Origin: Candidatus Nanopelagicaceae bacterium
Lineage (GTDB): Bacteria > Actinomycetota > Actinomycetes > Nanopelagicales > Nanopelagicaceae
Direction: 5' to 3'
Length of the DNA stretch: 5,085 bases
NCBI GenBank assembly: GCA_947489825.1
Contig: CANLFL010000070.1
Span: 1-5,085 of the forward strand
Part shown: positions 1 to 5,085 of the stretch, in pieces
Layout: each line of letters starts with the position of its first letter
How positions within the stretch are numbered: position 1 is the stretch's first letter
Made by a program: the position numbers and the translations under genes
Notes under the pieces: generated by a model
What the model saw: the letters and a program-made list of their open reading frames with translations, nothing else
Told to the model about the DNA's origin: nothing
Databases searched by the model: none

Positions 1-1563
1 CGATGATGGATAGCGCAAGAAATACCATGATGAATCTACGAATGTATCCATCGTGTCTGTATCGCGAAGTGCTGGGCCGCCACATGTTGGGCACTTGGTA
101 TTTACCCAATCGGTGGCTGCAGCAAGTGGAGATTGACCCTTAGGTTTGAGATCTAAACCTTTTGCATCTGGAAGTGTCAGAGGCAATTGATCTGCAGGGA
201 CTGCTACTTCACCGCACTTATCGCAATGCACGATAGGAATTGGTGTGCCCCAGTAACGCTGACGAGAGACAAGCCAGTCACGAAGACGGTAGTTACGTGA
301 AGATTTACCAAGGCCTTTTGCTTCAAGTTCTTTGGTAATTGCAGCGATTGCTTCGACTTTCTGCAAACCATTAAGAGAACCAGAGTTAATCATCACGCCA
401 TCACCATGTGTTGCAGCACCCGATGTCATCGGATCTTCTTCACCGGTCTCAACAACTGTGCGTACAGGTAACTTCATTGCGCGAGCAAAATCTAAATCTC
501 GTTGATCGTGAGCAGGAACGGCCATGATTACACCGGTTCCGTAATCGGATAATACATAGTCAGATGCCCAGATTGGAAGTTTCTCACCATTAACGGGGTT
601 GATAGCAAAGCGCTTGAGATCAACGCCAGATTTTGGACGATCAGTAGCAAGGCGATCAATATCTGAAGCTGCCTTAATCTTTTCTAGGTAGTCAGTAAAT
701 TCTTTTTCAACTGAACCGCCTGCAGCAAGCTCTGCAGCAAGTGGTGAATCTGCAGCCACAACCATAAATGTTGCACCATATAAAGTATCTGGACGCGTTG
801 TGTAGATCGTGACAGGTTGCTCGCGGCCTTCGATTTCAAAGACAACGTTGGCACCTTGTGAGCGACCGATCCAGTTGCGCTGCATCGTTAAGACTTTATC
901 TGGCCACTGGCCCTCAAGTTGAGCCATGTCATCAAGTAAGCGATCTGCGTAATCAGTAATTTTGAAATACCACTGGTTGAGCTTCTTCTTAGTAACGGCT
1001 GTATCGCAACGCTCGCAGAGCCCTGCAACAACTTGCTCGTTAGCTAAAACAGTTTGGCATCCTGGACACCAGTTAACTGCAGAATCTTTACGGTAAGCCA
1101 ACCCACGCTTGTGCAGCTCGATAAAGAGCCATTGGTTCCACTTGTAGTACTCAGGGTCACATGTGTTAAATACGCGATCCCAATCAAAGGAACATGCATA
1201 ACGGCGCATCGATGCCTTCTGCGTTGCAATGTTTTCATAGGTCCAAATACGTGGATCTTCGTTGCGCTTAATTGCGGCGTTCTCTGCCGGTAAACCAAAT
1301 GCGTCCCAACCGATTGGGTGCATGACGTTAAATCCGCGCTGAATCCAGTAACGGGCGATGACATCTCCGAGTGCGTAAGCCTCAGCGTGGCCCATATGAA
1401 GATCACCGGATGGGTAAGGAAACATATCCAAGACATACTTCTTTGGACGCGAATCATCAGGGCGACCAGATTTAAATGGTTCTAGCTTGTCCCAGATGGG
1501 AAGCCACTTATCCTGAACGTACGCGAAGTCATATGCAGCATGCTCGCGTGGATCGGTGGTCAT
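1..1563 (-). CDS. leuS: Leucine--tRNA ligase (LeuRS), N-terminal 521 residues, 3' end cut by window edge
   Basis: This cytoplasmic class I aminoacyl-tRNA synthetase charges tRNA-Leu with leucine using ATP. The frame is open from the ATG at 1563 to the window edge, giving 521 residues; bacterial LeuRS is usually 800 to 970, so the KMSKS loop, anticodon-binding and C-terminal domains lie outside. The class I signature is HMGH at residues 56-59. A zinc module follows with CPGC (166-169) and CERC (183-186). The CP1 editing domain shows the threonine-rich TTRPDT (255-260) and the conserved Asp353 in AHDQRD, which in the family anchors the amino group of the mischarged amino acid, so proofreading looks intact. 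The catalytic core resumes with [16 protein letters not shown] (428-443) and [14 protein letters not shown] (502-515). A second pair of CxxC motifs (447/450 and 491/494) may bind another zinc ion. No clear Shine-Dalgarno precedes the ATG, which lies 35 bases after tRNA-Ala. Identification is secure from the motifs. Confidence 0.98.
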   Translation of the reverse strand, partial: MTTDPREHAAYDFAYVQDKWLPIWDKLEPFKSGRPDDSRPKKYVLDMFPYPSGDLHMGHAEAYALGDVIARYWIQRGFNVMHPIGWDAFGLPAENAAIKRNEDPRIWTYENIATQKASMRRYACSFDWDRVFNTCDPEYYKWNQWLFIELHKRGLAYRKDSAVNWCPGCQTVLANEQVVAGLCERCDTAVTKKKLNQWYFKITDYADRLLDDMAQLEGQWPDKVLTMQRNWIGRSQGANVVFEIEGREQPVTIYTTRPDTLYGATFMVVAADSPLAAELAAGGSVEKEFTDYLEKIKAASDIDRLATDRPKSGVDLKRFAINPVNGEKLPIWASDYVLSDYGTGVIMAVPAHDQRDLDFARAMKLPVRTVVETGEEDPMTSGAATHGDGVMINSGSLNGLQKVEAIAAITKELEAKGLGKSSRNYRLRDWLVSRQRYWGTPIPIVHCDKCGEVAVPADQLPLTLPDAKGLDLKPKGQSPLAAATDWVNTKCPTCGGPALRDTDTMDTFVDSSWYFLRYPSS

Positions 1564-1580
1564 TGTTCAATCGTACCCTG

Positions 1581-1586
1581 AATATA
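1581..1586 (-). promoter_or_regulatory. Possible -10 element for leuS
   Basis: The minus strand reads TATATT here, a five-of-six match to the TATAAT consensus, ending 17 bases before the leuS ATG. A start site about 7 bases downstream would give a leader of roughly 10 bases, in keeping with the missing Shine-Dalgarno. No convincing -35 box is visible; the expected place falls around the tRNA 3' end. The gap is AT-rich, so a chance match is quite possible. Confidence 0.3.
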
Positions 1587-1598
1587 TTTCTTGATTTG

Positions 1599-1671
1599 TG
1601 GAGCTAAGGGGATTTGAACCCCTGACCCCCTGCATGCCATGCAGGTGCGCTACCAGCTGCGCCATAGCCCC
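1599..1671 (-). tRNA. tRNA-Ala (anticodon GGC)
   Basis: The minus strand folds into a complete 73-base cloverleaf. The acceptor stem GGGGCTA pairs with TAGCTCC and contains G3:U70, the main identity element of alanine tRNAs. The D stem is GCGC/GCGC around loop AGCTGGTA. The anticodon stem CCTGC/GCAGG encloses loop ATGGCAT, placing GGC at positions 34-36 (window 1638-1636), which reads GCC and GCU codons. The T stem AGGGG/CCCCT encloses loop TTCAAAT. The discriminator is A and the next genomic bases are CAA, so the 3' CCA is not encoded and must be added after transcription. The gene sits 43 bases after the phosphatase stop and 35 bases before leuS, all on one strand, so it may be cut out of a longer transcript. 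Confidence 0.98.
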
Positions 1672-1683
1672 TTGAAGTTGCAC

Positions 1684-1689
1684 ACTCTA
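1684..1689 (-). promoter_or_regulatory. Possible -10 element for tRNA-Ala
   Basis: The minus strand reads TAGAGT, a TAnnnT match, ending 12 bases before the mature tRNA 5' end. That spacing would put transcription start about 5 bases upstream of the tRNA, a common arrangement. No good -35 hexamer is visible 16 to 18 bases further upstream, so this is weak, and read-through from the upstream genes is an equally good explanation. Confidence 0.25.
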
Positions 1690-1714
1690 TCGCAGTCGAT
1701 GGAATGAAGAGAAA

Positions 1715-2368
1715 TTAATTCTCGCTTGATCCAGATTCAACGCCTAGAAGTTCTTCAGGAATACTGCCTGCATTATGTTCTTCGAGGTACCAACCCTTGG
1801 CCTGGCTCTGTGCCAATACAGACCATGAAGCATTTGATAATCCGCCGACCTTGGCCCAGTGAGATAAAGGTAGTTCTAAATAATCACCGATCACACAGCG
1901 AGCAGTTCCACCATGTGTTACAACAACTAATAGTTGGTCGGTCTTTCCGGCGAGTGCATCTGTAATTGCAGCGCGTGCACGTGAAGCAACTTCACTGCGT
2001 CGCTCACCGATTATTCCTGCTGGATTATCTTGGCCATCAATCCACTTGACGAAGTTTTCTAAATCTTCTTCACGATTTTGTGCGCCAGTCTTGCCTTCCC
2101 AATTGCCACCATTGGTTTCGCGAAGACGTGCATCGATTGAAACTTCGAGATTTACAATTTCGGCAAGACTCTGTGCAGTCTTCTGAGCACGATCCAAATC
2201 ACTTGAAATAATTGCCGTAGGTTCCATGCCAGCCAAAATTTCAGCTGCGTGTCGAGCTTGGTATTGACCAAGGGTATTTAACGGAATATCAGAGTGGCCC
2301 TGGAAGCGATTGGCAACGTTCCAATCAGTCTGTCCATGGCGCCACAAAAGTATTCTGTTACCTGCCAT
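1715..2368 (-). CDS. Histidine phosphatase family protein (phosphoglycerate mutase-like)
   Basis: This 217-residue cytoplasmic protein belongs to the histidine phosphatase (RHG) superfamily, whose members remove phosphate through a phosphohistidine intermediate. The signature LLWRHGQTDWN covers residues 7-17, with Arg10 and the nucleophile His11. The other pocket residues can be placed: Arg60 in SSDLDRAQKTA, Glu84 in RLRETNGGNWEG as likely proton donor, and His152 in VVVTHGGTARC. The substrate cannot be read from the sequence; GpmB-like, CobC-like and broad-specificity phosphatases share these motifs. The reading frame extends upstream to 2473, but the ATG at 2368 is preferred because the family motif begins a few residues later and the extra 35 residues would lie over rsfS coding sequence. 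The start overlaps the rsfS end by 11 bases, with only a weak AGAG 10 bases upstream, so translation is probably coupled. This gene often follows rsfS in Actinobacteria (recalled, not searched). The tail after about residue 200 is acidic and probably disordered. Confidence 0.92.
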   Translation of the reverse strand: MAGNRILLWRHGQTDWNVANRFQGHSDIPLNTLGQYQARHAAEILAGMEPTAIISSDLDRAQKTAQSLAEIVNLEVSIDARLRETNGGNWEGKTGAQNREEDLENFVKWIDGQDNPAGIIGERRSEVASRARAAITDALAGKTDQLLVVVTHGGTARCVIGDYLELPLSHWAKVGGLSNASWSVLAQSQAKGWYLEEHNAGSIPEELLGVESGSSEN

Positions 2369-2735
2369 CTGCGACCATCTCTTTAACGATATCGAGTTCG
2401 ATCTTTGGGCAGTCATTCCATAAGCGATCGAGCATGTAGTACTTACGTAATTCGCTACTTTGAATATGGACAACTAAATCTGAGTAATCAAGCAAGACCC
2501 ACTCTTCGCTACCTTCGCGGCGAGCAGGCTTTTCTCCAACGAGGCGGAGCTTTTCTTCAATCTCATCTGCAATTGAATCTACCTGGCGAACATTTGCACC
2601 GGTAACGATAAGGAAAATTTCGCTCAAGACCATCTGCTCAGAGAGATCGAGTGCGACCATCTCGGTGGCCAACTTATCGGCTGCTGCGCGTGCGGCGATC
2701 TGAGTGATGGTGATTGCGCTCTGGCTAGCTGCCAT
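2358..2735 (-). CDS. rsfS: Ribosome silencing factor RsfS
   Basis: RsfS (formerly DUF143, related to plant Iojap) binds protein L14 (uL14) on the 50S subunit and blocks joining with 30S, lowering translation when nutrients are short. The 125-residue length fits the family. Conserved features follow the usual order: the core strand EIFLIVTGANVRQVDSIAD (39-57), the helix DEIEEKLRLVG (57-67), ARREGSEEWVLLDYSDLVVH (71-90) with the family's REG-x-W-x-LLDY-x-D-x-VVH pattern, and RKYYMLDRLWNDCP (97-110), matching the R-x-YY-LE-LW ending. The ATG at 2735 has a clear AAGGAG at 2746-2751, ten bases upstream and inside nadD. The gene overlaps nadD by 11 bases at its start and the phosphatase by 11 bases at its end, so the three are almost certainly co-translated. 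Linkage to nadD is widespread in bacteria and supports the call. Confidence 0.96.
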   Translation of the reverse strand: MAASQSAITITQIAARAAADKLATEMVALDLSEQMVLSEIFLIVTGANVRQVDSIADEIEEKLRLVGEKPARREGSEEWVLLDYSDLVVHIQSSELRKYYMLDRLWNDCPKIELDIVKEMVADGR

Positions 2736-3276
2736 ATACGTGGTGCTCCTTAATAAAGTGGGCTACTGAAGGTGAGTACTCTGTCGAAGATCCCTCGCGA
2801 ATGCCAGTTGAGGCAACGTTGAAGGCTCCAATATCAATTCCTAGATCACTTTGCGACCCTGGTCGTTCAATAATGATGAAAGTTACTAATTTCTTTAAAT
2901 CATCGATGCGGTGCCACTGATCTAACTTGGAGTAGGCATCGCTTCCAATAATGAGGTGGAGTGAATCATCAGGATAAGTCTGCACGACTGCCTCAACCGT
3001 ATCGATGGTGTAACTGGGGCCATCTCGCAATATCTCTATTGGGTTAACCTCAACACGTGAAGATATATCTGTCGGCAGATCAGCAACTGCTAATTCGCAC
3101 ATCGCTCGACGCTGGGCACCGGTTGCAACAGGATCATGTTCGCGCAAACGTGGTTGACCAGCAGGAAATAAGAGAATCTGATCGACAACATCGCGGCGAA
3201 GCAGCTGAGTGATTACTTGCATATGGCCTATGTGAATGGGATCAAATGTCCCGCCGTAGAGACCAAGACGTGCCAA
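2725..3276 (-). CDS. nadD: Nicotinate-nucleotide adenylyltransferase NadD
   Basis: NadD transfers AMP from ATP to nicotinate mononucleotide, giving deamido-NAD, the step before NAD synthetase in NAD biosynthesis. The 183-residue protein opens with the nucleotidyltransferase motif GGTFDPIHIGH (8-18), including the HxGH histidines His15 and His18. It continues with LLFPAGQP (35-42), the substrate-binding GPSYTIDTV (86-94), the conserved LIIGSDAY (108-115) and the C-terminal STGIR (156-160). The last corresponds to the family's ISSTDIR, with Gly in place of Asp. The length is slightly below the usual 190-215. The start must be the TTG at 3276: an in-frame TAA lies three codons upstream (3286-3288), and the first internal ATG (residue 19) falls after the catalytic motif. 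No Shine-Dalgarno is visible before the TTG, which sits 5 bases past the stop of the small membrane protein, so translation probably depends on that upstream frame. rsfS follows with an 11-base overlap. Confidence 0.96.
   Translation of the reverse strand: MARLGLYGGTFDPIHIGHMQVITQLLRRDVVDQILLFPAGQPRLREHDPVATGAQRRAMCELAVADLPTDISSRVEVNPIEILRDGPSYTIDTVEAVVQTYPDDSLHLIIGSDAYSKLDQWHRIDDLKKLVTFIIIERPGSQSDLGIDIGAFNVASTGIREGSSTEYSPSVAHFIKEHHVYGS
2746..2751 (-). promoter_or_regulatory. Shine-Dalgarno of rsfS inside nadD
   Basis: The minus strand reads AAGGAG, ten bases before the rsfS ATG. It is the strongest ribosome binding site in the window and lies in the last codons of nadD. It supports the ATG at 2735 as the start, and suggests rsfS can recruit ribosomes itself as well as by coupling. 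Confidence 0.75.
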
Positions 3277-3281
3277 AAGAA

Positions 3282-3401
3282 TTACTTATCTAGGCGAAGT
3301 ACGAGATAGAGAAGAAGAACAAAAATGCCGAATGCAAATACGCCGAAGGTGACAGGCGATACTGGGAGTTCGCGAACTACTTCACTAGCAACTGTAATCA
3401 T
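3282..3401 (-). CDS. Small single-pass membrane protein, 39 residues, function unknown
   Basis: This short frame fills the gap between ligA and nadD and is easily dropped by length cut-offs. It starts at an ATG 12 bases after the ligA stop, with AGGA seven bases upstream, and ends at TAA five bases before nadD. The product has a short polar N-terminus (MITVASEVVRELPVSP) and one strongly hydrophobic helix at about residues 17-35 (from VTFGVFAFG to LYLVL), then ends in RLDK. The positive C-terminus suggests an N-out, C-in orientation. From memory, a small protein with a similar LP-x-P-x-x-FG start before its helix lies near nadD in several other Actinobacteria, which would argue for a real conserved gene; I could not verify this. 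The function is unknown. Its translation probably feeds nadD, which lacks its own ribosome binding site. Confidence 0.82.
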   Translation of the reverse strand: MITVASEVVRELPVSPVTFGVFAFGIFVLLLYLVLRLDK

Positions 3402-3408
3402 GTGCCGA

Positions 3409-3412
3409 TCCT
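3409..3412 (-). promoter_or_regulatory. Shine-Dalgarno of the small membrane protein
   Basis: The minus strand reads AGGA seven bases before the ATG at 3401. It overlaps a tandem TAG-TAG, of which the first (3416-3414) is the ligA stop. Ribosomes finishing ligA would therefore terminate on top of this site, which favours coupled re-initiation. Confidence 0.65.
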
Positions 3413-3413
3413 A

Positions 3414-5085
<1,672 letters not shown>

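Noticed and set aside
1044..1457. Off-frame open reading frame of 137 codons on the minus strand within leuS.
   Set aside because: It overlaps the well-supported LeuRS frame, has no domain character, and is rich in residues produced by frame shadowing.
1709..1723. Short inverted repeat GAGAA/TTCTC at the phosphatase stop, as a possible terminator.
   Set aside because: The five-base AT-rich stem is too weak and no T-run follows on the transcribed strand; probably chance.
2369..2473. Upstream extension of the phosphatase frame by 35 residues.
   Set aside because: It runs entirely over rsfS coding sequence in another frame, adds residues before an N-terminus that already fits the family, and a better ATG lies at 2368 right before the RHG motif.

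Overview
This window is a tightly packed, entirely minus-strand housekeeping cluster. In transcription order (high to low coordinates) it holds ligA (its 5' end lies outside the window), an unnamed 39-residue membrane protein, nadD, rsfS, a histidine-phosphatase family gene, tRNA-Ala(GGC), and leuS (its 3' end lies outside the window). No mobile element, CRISPR array, phage gene or long non-coding stretch is visible. The longest gap between genes is 43 bases.

Organism: the LigA C-terminal half (zinc finger, HhH and BRCT) reads very much like the mycobacterial and other actinobacterial enzymes, and I recall the neighbourhood nadD, rsfS, phosphatase and leuS as typical of Actinobacteria. The base composition looks only mid-40s percent G+C by eye, which is low for that phylum, and the spacing is very compact. 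Together these suggest a small-genome, low-GC actinobacterium such as the freshwater acI group (Nanopelagicales). The lineage is an inference; no search was run.

Layout: 5085-3414 is ligA. 3401-3282 is the small membrane protein, started by a clear Shine-Dalgarno that overlaps the ligA stop. 3276-2725 is nadD with a TTG start. 2735-2358 is rsfS, overlapping nadD by 11 bases. 2368-1715 is the phosphatase, overlapping rsfS by 11 bases. 1671-1599 is tRNA-Ala. 1563-1 is leuS.

How the genes fit together: NadD makes the NAD precursor deamido-NAD and LigA consumes NAD+ to seal DNA nicks, so a supplier and a consumer of the same cofactor lie side by side. RsfS silences the large ribosomal subunit when energy is scarce. 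tRNA-Ala and LeuRS serve translation directly. The 5- to 12-base gaps and 11-base overlaps from ligA to the phosphatase point to one operon with translational coupling. The tRNA and leuS may be read through from it or use weak local promoters.

I found no new multi-gene system. The item most likely to be missed by standard annotation is the 39-codon membrane protein gene between ligA and nadD.
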